Made by a program: the position numbers and the translations under genes. DNA of 6,952 bases from Dermatophilaceae bacterium (GTDB lineage: Bacteria > Actinomycetota > Actinomycetes > Actinomycetales > Dermatophilaceae): contig JABFXB010000514.1 of assembly GCA_013361975.1 (NCBI GenBank), forward strand, positions 1 to 6,952. Reading direction: 5' to 3'. Under the pieces are notes generated by a model. It had not been told where the DNA came from, made no database searches, and saw nothing but the letters and a program-made list of their open reading frames with translations. Shown here in pieces: positions 1-6,586 of this stretch (positions are counted from its first letter, which is position 1; the number at the start of each line of letters is the position of its first letter).

Positions 1-1112
1 GGCACGGCGGCGATCGCCTGGTCGACGTCGAGCCCGGTGACCTGCAGCAGGTCGACGACGGTCGAGCGGATCTGCGCGAGAACCGTCTCGGTCGCGAGGC
101 TGGACGTGCGCGGCAGGGCCGCCGTCGCGCGCGCCACCGCGAGCATGGCGGGCCGACCGACCTCGGGTGAGGCGTTCTCGGACAGGGCCCGACCGACGAC
201 GTCGGTGGCGGCGGCGAGCTGGAGGATCAGTTCGACGTAGCCGGGAGGCAGGGGCTCACCGCGCCCGACCGCGATGGTCACCCGACGCACGAGCACGCGC
301 GTGCTGCGCATCGCCCGGTCGAGCGGCTCGACGAGGTCGACCATCTTGCGCACGCCCTCGGCGTGCTGCCGCTTGAACGGCGAGGAGGTGAGCACCGAGA
401 GGCCTTCGTCGGCGGCCGACCCGAGCTCGCGCAGCAGCGACTCGGTGGCACGCGCCGAGGCCAGCACCTCGGCCGCCGCCGGCACGTCGCCGTCCCTTGC
501 GCTCGCGGCGGCGCGGCGCAGTAGCTCGCCGATCTTGCGCACGGCCGCCGCAGCCGCCACGCGGGGTCGTCGCAGCGGGGCCTGCGGCACCACGGTCGCG
601 GCGACGAGGGCGACGCCGCCGCCGATGAGGGCGTCGGTCCAGCGGCCCAACGCCTGCCCGGGACTCGCGACGAGCGCCGCGATGACGATGCCCTGGACGG
701 CCGACTGCGTGACGATGACGGCACTGCCGTGCAGCAGCGTGGCGAACGCCATCGACACGAGCACGACGGCCGAGATCTGCCACGGACCGCTGCCGACGAG
801 GTGCACGAAGACGTCGGCGGTGAAGACGCCGACCGCCACCCCGATCGCGACCTCGAAGACCCGCCGGAGCCGCTGGCCGTACGACATTCCCAGGCAGATG
901 ACAGCCACGATGGGAGCGAAGAAGGGCGACGGGTGGTCGACGACGTCGGTCGCGAACCACCACGCGACCCCGGCCGCGACCGCCGACTGCAGGAGCAGGA
1001 ACGCACGTGTGCGGAGCCGTTCGAACCGGGTGCGGACGCTGAGCCGGCTGCGGTCCCAGGCGCGGTCGAGCACCTGGATGACCGGGGCGTCGCTCCTCAG
1101 GTAGTCGTCCAC
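1..1112 (-). CDS. FUSC / aromatic acid exporter-like membrane protein, 3' end cut by the window
   Basis: I translated this frame by hand because it is open to the window edge; 370 codons are visible and no stop is reached. The protein starts VDDYLRSDAP. It has a hydrophobic half with about six membrane segments (near residues 37-56, 63-77, 86-105, 112-128, 131-150 and 159-177). From about residue 180 it becomes a long, helical, Ala/Arg/Glu-rich soluble part with no further membrane segment. This layout is that of FUSC or aromatic-acid-exporter-like proteins (the DUF939/ArAE group), inner-membrane proteins tied to efflux of aromatic acids or similar compounds; the substrate here cannot be read. 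The GTG start is supported by GAGAGG seven bases upstream. The gene lies 56 nt after pbp2 with no convincing terminator between, so read-through from the mre operon is likely. Longer open frames on both strands here are shadows. The family call is fairly safe; the function is not. Confidence 0.8.
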   Translation of the reverse strand, partial: MDDYLRSDAPVIQVLDRAWDRSRLSVRTRFERLRTRAFLLLQSAVAAGVAWWFATDVVDHPSPFFAPIVAVICLGMSYGQRLRRVFEVAIGVAVGVFTADVFVHLVGSGPWQISAVVLVSMAFATLLHGSAVIVTQSAVQGIVIAALVASPGQALGRWTDALIGGGVALVAATVVPQAPLRRPRVAAAAAVRKIGELLRRAAASARDGDVPAAAEVLASARATESLLRELGSAADEGLSVLTSSPFKRQHAEGVRKMVDLVEPLDRAMRSTRVLVRRVTIAVGRGEPLPPGYVELILQLAAATDVVGRALSENASPEVGRPAMLAVARATAALPRTSSLATETVLAQIRSTVVDLLQVTGLDVDQAIAAV

Positions 1113-1119
1113 GCTCGCA

Positions 1120-1125
1120 CCTCTC
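1120..1125 (-). promoter_or_regulatory. Shine-Dalgarno site of the FUSC-like gene
   Basis: On the minus strand GAGAGG lies seven bases before the GTG at 1112. It is one of the clearest ribosome binding sites in the window and is the main reason for choosing this GTG start. The 56-nt gap (1113-1168) holds no strong hairpin with a T-run. Confidence 0.6.
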
Positions 1126-1168
1126 GTCAGGTCGCCGTCGGCTGTCGCAGGCCCGCCGTCGCCGGCTC

Positions 1169-3223
1169 CTACAGCCCCAGGGCAAGGATGGCATCGAAGA
1201 TCTGGCGCACGGCAGGGGCCGCCACCTTCGAGCCGGAGCCGCCCTGTCCGACGACGACCACGACGGCATACCTCGGCTTCGTCGTCGGGCCGTAGCCCGC
1301 GAACCAGGCGGTGGCCTGCTTGCCGAACACCTCGCCGGTGCCCGTCTTGCCGGCGACCGGGTAGCGGGCCTGCGGGAAGCCCGCGAAGGCCGTGCCCGCC
1401 GAGCCACCCGGCCTGGTGACCTCGCCGAGCGCAGCCCGGACGTACGCGAGGACGTCGCGCCGCAGCGGCACCGTGGCCACCCGCTTCGGCGCGATGGCGG
1501 TGGTCGAGCCGTCGCCCGAACGGTAGGCGGCCGCGACCTGGGGCTGCCACAGCGTGCCCCCGTTGGCGATGGCGGCGTAGACCCCGGCCATCTGCAGGAT
1601 CGTCACGGCGGTGTCTCCCTGGCCGATGGAGAAGTTCACGGCGTCGCCGGCGCGGTACTGGTAGCCGGCCGTGCAGTTCTCGGTCGCGAGGCGCCCCAGG
1701 TAGTCGGCGCGCTGCCGGTCGGTGCGCGCGACCTCCGGGTAGCCGGTCGCGGCCCGCCGACACGTGGCGTCCTTCGTCGCGAGCCAGTACTCCTCCTTCC
1801 AGGCGCGGTCGGGCACCCGCCCCGCGGCCTCGCCCGGCACGTCGACGCCCGTGCGGCGCCCGAGGCCGAACGCCTTGGCCATGGCGACGAACGGGTCGGC
1901 CGCGCCCGTGGGGGCTGCGAGGCCGCCCTGGGCCAGCCAGGCGGCATACGCGAGCCGGTAGAAGACGGTGTCGCACGACACCACGAGCGCCCGGTGGAGG
2001 TCGATCAGGCCGTAGCCGCGGGACTCGAAGTTGTTGAAGAGGCGCCCGCCGACCGAGACGTTCGGCGAGCAGTCGTAGCGGCCGGTCAGCTGCGCACCGG
2101 CGTTCACCGCGGCCGGCACGGAGATGACCTTGAACGTCGAGGCGGGCGGGAACGTCTCTGCCGTCAGGCGCGACGTCAGCGGGCTGCCCAGCGCGGGGCT
2201 CGTCAGCCGGGCGAGCTCGGCGCTGCTGATGCCGCCCGCGAACACCGAGGGGTCGTAGGACGGATAGCTCGCTGCGGCGACGACGGCACCGCTCGTCACG
2301 TCGAGGACGACCGCCGCCCCGGTGTCGGCACGGAACTTCAGCGAGTGGGCGTGCGTCACGGCCCGGGCCAGGGCCACCTCGGTGCGGGCCTGGAGCCGTG
2401 CGTCGAGGTGCGTCACGACGTCGCGCCCGGCGACCGGTGGGGTCACGCTGACGGTGTCGGTGACGATGCCGCGGGGGTCGATCGCCACGACGGTGCGCCC
2501 GTTGGTGCCGCGCAGGACGGAGTCGTACTGCGCCTCCAGGCCCGACCGGCCGACGAGGTCGTCGGCGTCGACCCGACCGCCGCTTCCGGAGACCTCCTCG
2601 GCGTCGGCGCGCGCCACCCAGCCGAGCAGGTGCGGGGCAAGGGCCCCGGCAGGCCGGGCGTAGTCGCGGGCGGGTGAGGTGGCGACGCCGACACCGGGGA
2701 ACTTCTCCGGCTGCTCGACCAGGGTCAGGGCACGCCTCGCGTCGACCCCGGACGCGAGCGGGATCGGCACGTACGGCGATCCGTTGAAGCATGCCGGAGC
2801 CGCCGGCGCTCCCGCGGTGCCACAGAGCATCGTCTTGCCCCAGAGGCGGTCGAAGGGAAGATCGAGCACGGCTGCGACCCGGGTCACGAGGTCGCGCCCG
2901 CCGTCCTTCGCGTCGACGAGCACCGAGCGCTGCACCGTGACGACCGTCTCGTAGCTGTTGGCGACGAACGGGGCGCCGCGGCGGTCGAGGATGCGTCCGC
3001 GAAGGGCGTGGTCGGTGACCTCGCGCGTGTTCACCGTGGTCGCGGCGCGAGCCAGCTCGGGTCCCTGGACGAGCTGGAGCTGCCCGAGCCGGCCGAGGAG
3101 CAGGCCGAACAGCGTGACGAGCAGCACGAGCACCACTCCGGCGACGCCCACCCGCGGCCTCGCCCGACGCCTCGTCCAGCGGCGGGGCCACCGGCCACGC
3201 GGGGACCGGCCGCCCCGCCTCAT
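1169..3223 (-). CDS. mrdA: Penicillin-binding protein 2, class B elongation transpeptidase
   Basis: This 684-residue peptidoglycan D,D-transpeptidase cross-links wall strands outside the membrane and is the enzyme partner of MreBCD. The N-terminus is a very Arg-rich cytoplasmic tail (residues 1-24), then one membrane anchor (about 26-46). A PBP dimerisation domain follows (about 70-260) and the transpeptidase domain (about 300-680). The three catalytic motifs are intact: STFK at 362-365 (nucleophile Ser362), SCD at 416-418 and KTGTGE at 626-631. Cysteines 134/145 and 488/517 sit in two extra loops and could form disulfides. The ATG overlaps the mreD stop by 4 nt (ATGA) and has GGAGG five bases upstream, so this start is firm; the open frame extends another 402 codons upstream, but that part is antisense-like noise over mreD and mreC. 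Monofunctional PBP3/FtsI is an alternative, but the mreBCD context favours the elongation enzyme. Confidence 0.95.
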   Translation of the reverse strand: MRRGGRSPRGRWPRRWTRRRARPRVGVAGVVLVLLVTLFGLLLGRLGQLQLVQGPELARAATTVNTREVTDHALRGRILDRRGAPFVANSYETVVTVQRSVLVDAKDGGRDLVTRVAAVLDLPFDRLWGKTMLCGTAGAPAAPACFNGSPYVPIPLASGVDARRALTLVEQPEKFPGVGVATSPARDYARPAGALAPHLLGWVARADAEEVSGSGGRVDADDLVGRSGLEAQYDSVLRGTNGRTVVAIDPRGIVTDTVSVTPPVAGRDVVTHLDARLQARTEVALARAVTHAHSLKFRADTGAAVVLDVTSGAVVAAASYPSYDPSVFAGGISSAELARLTSPALGSPLTSRLTAETFPPASTFKVISVPAAVNAGAQLTGRYDCSPNVSVGGRLFNNFESRGYGLIDLHRALVVSCDTVFYRLAYAAWLAQGGLAAPTGAADPFVAMAKAFGLGRRTGVDVPGEAAGRVPDRAWKEEYWLATKDATCRRAATGYPEVARTDRQRADYLGRLATENCTAGYQYRAGDAVNFSIGQGDTAVTILQMAGVYAAIANGGTLWQPQVAAAYRSGDGSTTAIAPKRVATVPLRRDVLAYVRAALGEVTRPGGSAGTAFAGFPQARYPVAGKTGTGEVFGKQATAWFAGYGPTTKPRYAVVVVVGQGGSGSKVAAPAVRQIFDAILALGL

Positions 3224-3720
3224 CCGAGCCTCCGGCGCACGAGGGCACGGTCGACGACCAGCAGCGCCGGGAGCAGCACGAGCCCGAGCAGGACGGTGGC
3301 GAGAAGTCGCGAGGCGCCGTCGGCCAGGTCGACGCCACCCTCGGCAAGCACGGCCGACGCCACCCGGCCGGAGAGCACCACGGCCGCCGCGCAGAGCAGG
3401 GCCGCGGGCGCACGCAGCCACGAGCGCGACGACGAGCGCCGGAAGAGTCCGGCGACGAGCCCGCCCAGCATGGTGACCAGCGGCATGAGACCGAGCGGGC
3501 TGCCGACCGGGGGCACCAGCTCGACCACCCAGCCGGCCAGCAGGCCCGTCAGCGCCCCGTGCACCGGGCCCCTCAGCACGGCCGTGGCCACGACGCCGAC
3601 GAGGACGAGGTCGGGCACCCACTGCGGGGGCACGCCGAGCCGAGGGAGCAGGGTCGCCGTCATGAGGGCCGCCACGACCACGTATGCCGTGCGCAGCACT
3701 CCCAGCAGGGTCGGCCTCAT
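3220..3720 (-). CDS. mreD: Rod shape-determining protein MreD
   Basis: A 166-residue integral membrane protein, the usual MreD length. Five or so hydrophobic segments are visible (about residues 11-28, 37-52, 55-70, 79-93, 104-125 and 138-157, some short). The central stretch PDLVLVGVVATAVLRGPVHG followed by GLLAGWVVELVPP and SPLGLMPLV matches the best-conserved part of MreD. The usual Asp of the GLxxDL-like motif is Glu67 here, a mild change. MreD is part of the membrane complex that joins MreC, PBP2 and RodA; its molecular activity is not settled. The ATG overlaps the mreC stop by 4 nt (ATGA) and has GAGG eight bases upstream. Its own stop overlaps the pbp2 start in the same way, so translation of mreC, mreD and pbp2 is likely coupled. 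Confidence 0.92.
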   Translation of the reverse strand: MRPTLLGVLRTAYVVVAALMTATLLPRLGVPPQWVPDLVLVGVVATAVLRGPVHGALTGLLAGWVVELVPPVGSPLGLMPLVTMLGGLVAGLFRRSSSRSWLRAPAALLCAAAVVLSGRVASAVLAEGGVDLADGASRLLATVLLGLVLLPALLVVDRALVRRRLG

Positions 3721-4541
3721 CGTGTCGTCCTCGTCGTGCTGCGGGGCTGGGACCGCGGCCTCGGCACGATGACGGCGACGACGTCGATCGCGTCCGGGTC
3801 GATCGCCGGGCGCACCGTGGCGCCCCTGGTGAGCTGCCCGTGGTCGGGGTCGACCGCGGTGACGGTGCCGACGACGATGCCGGCGGCATACGGGGTCTCG
3901 GCGACGCTGCCGAGGGTGCGCACGACGTCACCCACGACGGCGGTGCCCGGCGCCATGGTGGTGAGGCCCAGTGACCCGCGCGGGCGCGACTCGGAGTCGC
4001 CCGCGGCCGGCGCCCGGACCGTGCCGAGGGTCCCCGCGGGGCCGACCCGTACGGCGACGACGGAGTCGGCGCTGCCCAGCACCTGGACGTCGCTCGTCCA
4101 CGGCGCGACCGCCACGACCCGGCCGACCAGCCCCTCGGCGGAGACGACCGTGGAGTCGGCGCCGACGCCGTCGCGTGAGCCGACGTCGAGCGTGACGGTG
4201 CGGCCGCCGAGGGGGCTGAGGTCGGTGGCGACGACGCGGGCCGGCAGCACGGTGCGCCCTGCCGTGGTGCTGGACCCGAGCAGCCCGTCGAGGCGGCCCC
4301 GGTCGGCGGCGCGCTGCTGCTCGTCGGCGAGGAGCGTGCGCAGCCGCACGTTCTCGCGCTCGACGGTGGCGAGCTCGTCGGGCTGGGTGTCCGAGAGCGC
4401 GCGCTGCACGGGCCCCAGGACGAGCCCACCGGCCCGGCGCACGCCGTCGGCGATCCCCCAGCCTGCGAGGTCGGCGAGCAGCAGCGCGACGGTCAGCGAC
4501 GCCAGGACGACGAGGAGGCGGCGGCGGGCGGTCGACGGCAT
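3717..4541 (-). CDS. mreC: Cell shape-determining protein MreC
   Basis: A 274-residue bitopic membrane protein that scaffolds the elongation machinery. It has a short basic cytoplasmic tail (MPSTARRR), one membrane helix (about residues 9-30), a predicted coiled coil (about 54-85, ELATVERENVRLRTLLADEQ) and a beta-barrel extracytoplasmic region (about 98-260). Family-like segments include LDVGSRDGVGADS at 118-130, EGLVGRV at 136-142 and PYAAGIVVGTVTAV at 217-230. A Pro/Arg/Thr-rich tail ends the protein. The ATG at 4541 is four bases after the mreB stop; no Shine-Dalgarno is visible, so translation probably depends on ribosomes finishing mreB. A longer frame to an ATG at 4628 lies inside mreB and adds 29 residues without MreC character, so I reject it. 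The stop overlaps the mreD start by 4 nt. Confidence 0.94.
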   Translation of the reverse strand: MPSTARRRLLVVLASLTVALLLADLAGWGIADGVRRAGGLVLGPVQRALSDTQPDELATVERENVRLRTLLADEQQRAADRGRLDGLLGSSTTAGRTVLPARVVATDLSPLGGRTVTLDVGSRDGVGADSTVVSAEGLVGRVVAVAPWTSDVQVLGSADSVVAVRVGPAGTLGTVRAPAAGDSESRPRGSLGLTTMAPGTAVVGDVVRTLGSVAETPYAAGIVVGTVTAVDPDHGQLTRGATVRPAIDPDAIDVVAVIVPRPRSQPRSTTRTTR

Positions 4542-4545
4542 ACGG

Positions 4546-5571
4546 CTAGAGGCGGTGGTCGCCGACGAGCACCCGCTCGAGGGTCGTGAACTCGTCGACG
4601 CAGCGTCCGGCGCCGCGCGCCACGGCACGGATCGGGTCCTCGGCGACGCGCACGGGCACCCCGAGCTCGTGACGCATGCGCTCGTCGAGCCCGCGGAGCA
4701 GCGCGCCGCCGCCGGTGAGGGTGATGCCGCGGTCGAGGATGTCGCCGGCGAGCTCGGGCGGGCACACGTCGAGGGTGGCCCGCACGAGCTCGATGATCTG
4801 CAGCACCGGCCCCTCGATGGCCCGCCGCACCTCGACCGAGCCGACCTGGACCGTCTTGGGGAGACCGGTGACGAGGTCGCGGCCGCGCAGCCGGGTGGTC
4901 AGCTCCTCGCGGAGTGGGAAGACCGACCCCACGGCCACCTTGATGTCCTCGGCGCTGCGCTCGCCGAGCAGGAGGGAGTACTCGCTCTTGACGTGGCTGA
5001 TCAGCGCCTCGTCGATCTCGTCGCCGGCGATGCGCAGCGAGCTCGACGTCACGATGCCGCCGAGGCTGATGACGGCGACGTCGGTGGTGCCGCCGCCGAT
5101 GTCGACGACCATGCTCGCGGCCGTCTCGTAGACGGGCAGGCCGGCGCCGATGGCCGCGGCCATCGGCTCCTCGATCATGTAGACCCGTCGGGCTCCGCAC
5201 CGGGTGGCGGCGTCCTCGAGGGCGCGCCGCTCGACGCCCGTGACCTCGCTCGGGACGCAGAGCACCATGCGGGGCCGGACGAGCCGCGACGTGCGCACCT
5301 GGTCGATGAACCAGCGCAGCATCCGCTCGGCCTCGTCGGCGTCGGAGACGACGCCGTCACGCAGCGGCCGCACGGCCCGGATGGTGCCCGGCGCCCTGCC
5401 GAGCATCTCCTTGGCCCTGCTGCCCGCGGCGACCAACCGGCCGCTGCCCACCTCGACCGCGACGACCGACGGCTCCTCGACGACGACGCCGCGACCACGC
5501 ACGTGGATCAGCGTGTTGGCCGTGCCGAGGTCGACCGCGAGGTCGCGACCGAGGGCGGGCCAGGTGCTCAT
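4546..5571 (-). CDS. mreB: Rod shape-determining protein MreB (actin-like)
   Basis: A 341-residue bacterial actin homologue that forms membrane-bound filaments and positions wall synthesis. Nucleotide-binding signatures are complete: phosphate 1 DLGTANT (14-20), IEEPMAAAIGAGLP (133-146), phosphate 2 DIGGGTTD (157-164) and the adenosine motif TLTGGGALLRGL (284-295). SEYSLLLGERSAEDIK (196-211) and GRDLVTGLPKT (230-240) are typical of actinobacterial MreB. I chose the ATG giving MSTWPALGRDLAVDLGTANT because family members begin a few residues before GRDLAVDLG. An in-frame ATG at 5613 would add 14 basic, non-conserved residues and lies inside a strong hairpin (5595-5620). Neither start has a clear Shine-Dalgarno. 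It is the first gene of the mreB-mreC-mreD-pbp2 operon, 96 nt after ndk. Confidence 0.96.
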   Translation of the reverse strand: MSTWPALGRDLAVDLGTANTLIHVRGRGVVVEEPSVVAVEVGSGRLVAAGSRAKEMLGRAPGTIRAVRPLRDGVVSDADEAERMLRWFIDQVRTSRLVRPRMVLCVPSEVTGVERRALEDAATRCGARRVYMIEEPMAAAIGAGLPVYETAASMVVDIGGGTTDVAVISLGGIVTSSSLRIAGDEIDEALISHVKSEYSLLLGERSAEDIKVAVGSVFPLREELTTRLRGRDLVTGLPKTVQVGSVEVRRAIEGPVLQIIELVRATLDVCPPELAGDILDRGITLTGGGALLRGLDERMRHELGVPVRVAEDPIRAVARGAGRCVDEFTTLERVLVGDHRL

Positions 5572-5594
5572 GGCCGGGATTGTGTCGCGCCGCC

Positions 5595-5620
5595 GCCCCG
5601 TGCCCGAGGGCATCGGGGGC
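5595..5620 (-). other. GC hairpin in the ndk-mreB gap
   Basis: The segments 5595-5600 (GCCCCG) and 5614-5620 (CGGGGGC) pair, and 5601-5605 (TGCCC) pairs with 5608-5612 (GGGCA). The loop is only two bases in the sequence (GA on the plus strand), so the tip would open in RNA. There are about 11 pairs, with one bulged T and one extra G. It lies 24 to 49 nt upstream of the preferred mreB ATG and about 50 nt after the ndk stop. No T-run follows on the minus strand, so it is not a canonical intrinsic terminator. It could slow or attenuate transcription into mreB, protect a processed mRNA end, or hide the alternative ATG at 5613. Function is inference; the pairing is seen directly. Confidence 0.5.
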
Positions 5621-5667
5621 GTGTCGTCGGATGCGTGGCCTGAGTGACCCCTGTGACGGGTGTTCTC

Positions 5668-6090
5668 TCAGAGGCCGGGGAACCAGATGTCGATCTCGCG
5701 AGCGGCCGACTCGGGCGAGTCGGAGCCGTGCACGATGTTCTGCTGGACCTTCAGGCCCCAGTCACGGCCGAGGTCGCCTCGGATCGTGCCCGGCAGGGCC
5801 TCGGTGGGGTTGGTGGCGCCGGCGAGGCTGCGGAAGCCCTTGATGGAGTCGTGGCCCTCGATGACGACGGCGGCGACGGGACCCGAGCTCATGAACTCGA
5901 CGAGGGGCTCGTAGAACGGCTTGCCCTCGTGCTCGGCGTAGTGGGCGGCGAGCTGCTCGCGCTTCGGGGTGAGGATCGAGAGACCGACCAGGGTGTAGCC
6001 CTTCGCCTCGATGCGACGGAGCACCTCCCCGGTGAGGCCGCGCTGGAAACCGTCGGGCTTGACGAGGACGAGGGAGCGTTCGATGGTCAC
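5668..6090 (-). CDS. ndk: Nucleoside diphosphate kinase
   Basis: A 140-residue cytosolic enzyme that moves the gamma phosphate from a nucleoside triphosphate (mostly ATP) to another nucleoside diphosphate, keeping NTP and dNTP pools balanced through a phospho-histidine intermediate. The active-site block NIVHGSDSPESA is at 118-129, with His121 as the phosphorylated residue. KPDG (11-14), the ATNPTEALPGTIRGDLG block (92-108) and the C-terminal EIDIWF complete the family pattern. Length is normal. The start is GTG (6088-6090), which overlaps the stop of the DUF4233 gene as GTGA; AGGG and GGAGG lie just upstream in the end of that gene. The two should be co-translated. Ndk is commonly found next to a DUF4233 gene in actinobacteria. 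Confidence 0.97.
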   Translation of the reverse strand: MTIERSLVLVKPDGFQRGLTGEVLRRIEAKGYTLVGLSILTPKREQLAAHYAEHEGKPFYEPLVEFMSSGPVAAVVIEGHDSIKGFRSLAGATNPTEALPGTIRGDLGRDWGLKVQQNIVHGSDSPESAAREIDIWFPGL

Positions 6091-6527
6091 CCCTCCACCC
6101 TATCGGCCGGGCCGTCGCCCCCTGACGGCCCTTCACCGGCGCCCGCAGCCGCCTCGCGACGAGACATCTCCGCGTCGATCTGCGCCCCCTTGACGAGGCA
6201 GGTGACCCACAGGGCTAGGAAGAAGAGTCCGACGACGAGCATCATCGGAACCACGAGCGCGCTCAGCAGGGTCAGGGCCTGCACGACCCAGCCGAGGGTG
6301 AGCCCCCACGGGCGCCGCATCATCCCGGCCGCCACGACGCACAGCGCACCGAGCCCGAACCCCACGAGCAGGTATGCCGTGCTGCGGCCCCCGCCGTCGT
6401 TGGCGGCGCTGACGCCGCGCGCCACGAGGGCGCCGAGCACGATGCAGATGGACTCGCCGCCGAGCACGGTCGCGAGCATCCGGAAGGTGAACTTGCCGGT
6501 CAGGCCGTAGAAGGGGATCGATCGCAT
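6087..6527 (-). CDS. DUF4233 family membrane protein
   Basis: A 146-residue protein of unknown function with four membrane segments (about residues 17-37, 51-69, 76-93 and 94-112) and a hydrophilic Gly/Ala/Glu-rich tail (117-146). FRMLATVLGGESICIVLGAL near the start and the RPWGLTLGWVVQ...VVPMMLVVGLFFLALW pattern in the last two helices fit the DUF4233 family, a small actinobacterial membrane family usually found between folC and ndk. Here ndk follows with a 4-nt overlap, as expected, but the gene upstream is not folC. The ATG at 6525-6527 has a weak GAGG ten bases upstream. No function is known, and none can be read from the sequence. Confidence 0.85.
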   Translation of the reverse strand: MRSIPFYGLTGKFTFRMLATVLGGESICIVLGALVARGVSAANDGGGRSTAYLLVGFGLGALCVVAAGMMRRPWGLTLGWVVQALTLLSALVVPMMLVVGLFFLALWVTCLVKGAQIDAEMSRREAAAGAGEGPSGGDGPADRVEG

Positions 6528-6571
6528 GCGGTGGCTGCCTCGGGCTGTCGGAGCTGGTGGTGGGGTTCGGG

Positions 6572-6586
6572 TGAGCCGAGGGCTCA
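6572..6586. other. Small perfect inverted repeat at a stop codon
   Basis: TGAGCC-GAG-GGCTCA is a six-pair stem with a three-base spacer. On the minus strand its first bases are the TGA stop of the L7/L12-like gene. No T-run follows in the 56-nt gap to the DUF4233 gene, so at most it is a weak pause or terminator; it may be chance. Confidence 0.3.

Noticed and set aside
274..1104. A 276-codon plus-strand open frame opposite the FUSC-like gene
   Set aside because: Ser/Thr/Arg-rich with no domain or ribosome site, and antisense to a supported gene.
1113..1168. Possible terminator between pbp2 and the FUSC-like gene
   Set aside because: Only overlapping GCC/GGC runs are seen, with no stable stem and no T-run.
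256..1407. A 383-codon minus-strand open frame overlapping pbp2 and the FUSC-like gene
   Set aside because: It is Arg-rich in the wrong frame. The third minus frame from 1112 gives a clear membrane protein with a good ribosome site.
3224..4429. N-terminal extension of the pbp2 frame by 402 codons
   Set aside because: It overlaps mreD and mreC, is low-complexity and Arg/Ala/Pro-rich, and the ATG at 3223 has a Shine-Dalgarno and the ATGA overlap.
4542..4628. Longer MreC start at 4628
   Set aside because: The extra 29 residues lie inside mreB and precede the basic tail and membrane helix that normally begin MreC.
3559..5643. A 694-codon open frame on the plus strand across mreD, mreC and mreB
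   Set aside because: It is antisense to three well-recognised genes and comes from the scarcity of stop codons in GC-rich DNA; its translation is low-complexity and has no domain.
5640..5667. Short repeat GTCAC-AGGG-GTCAC just after the ndk stop
   Set aside because: Only five bases repeat, with a weak stem; too short to call an operator or terminator.
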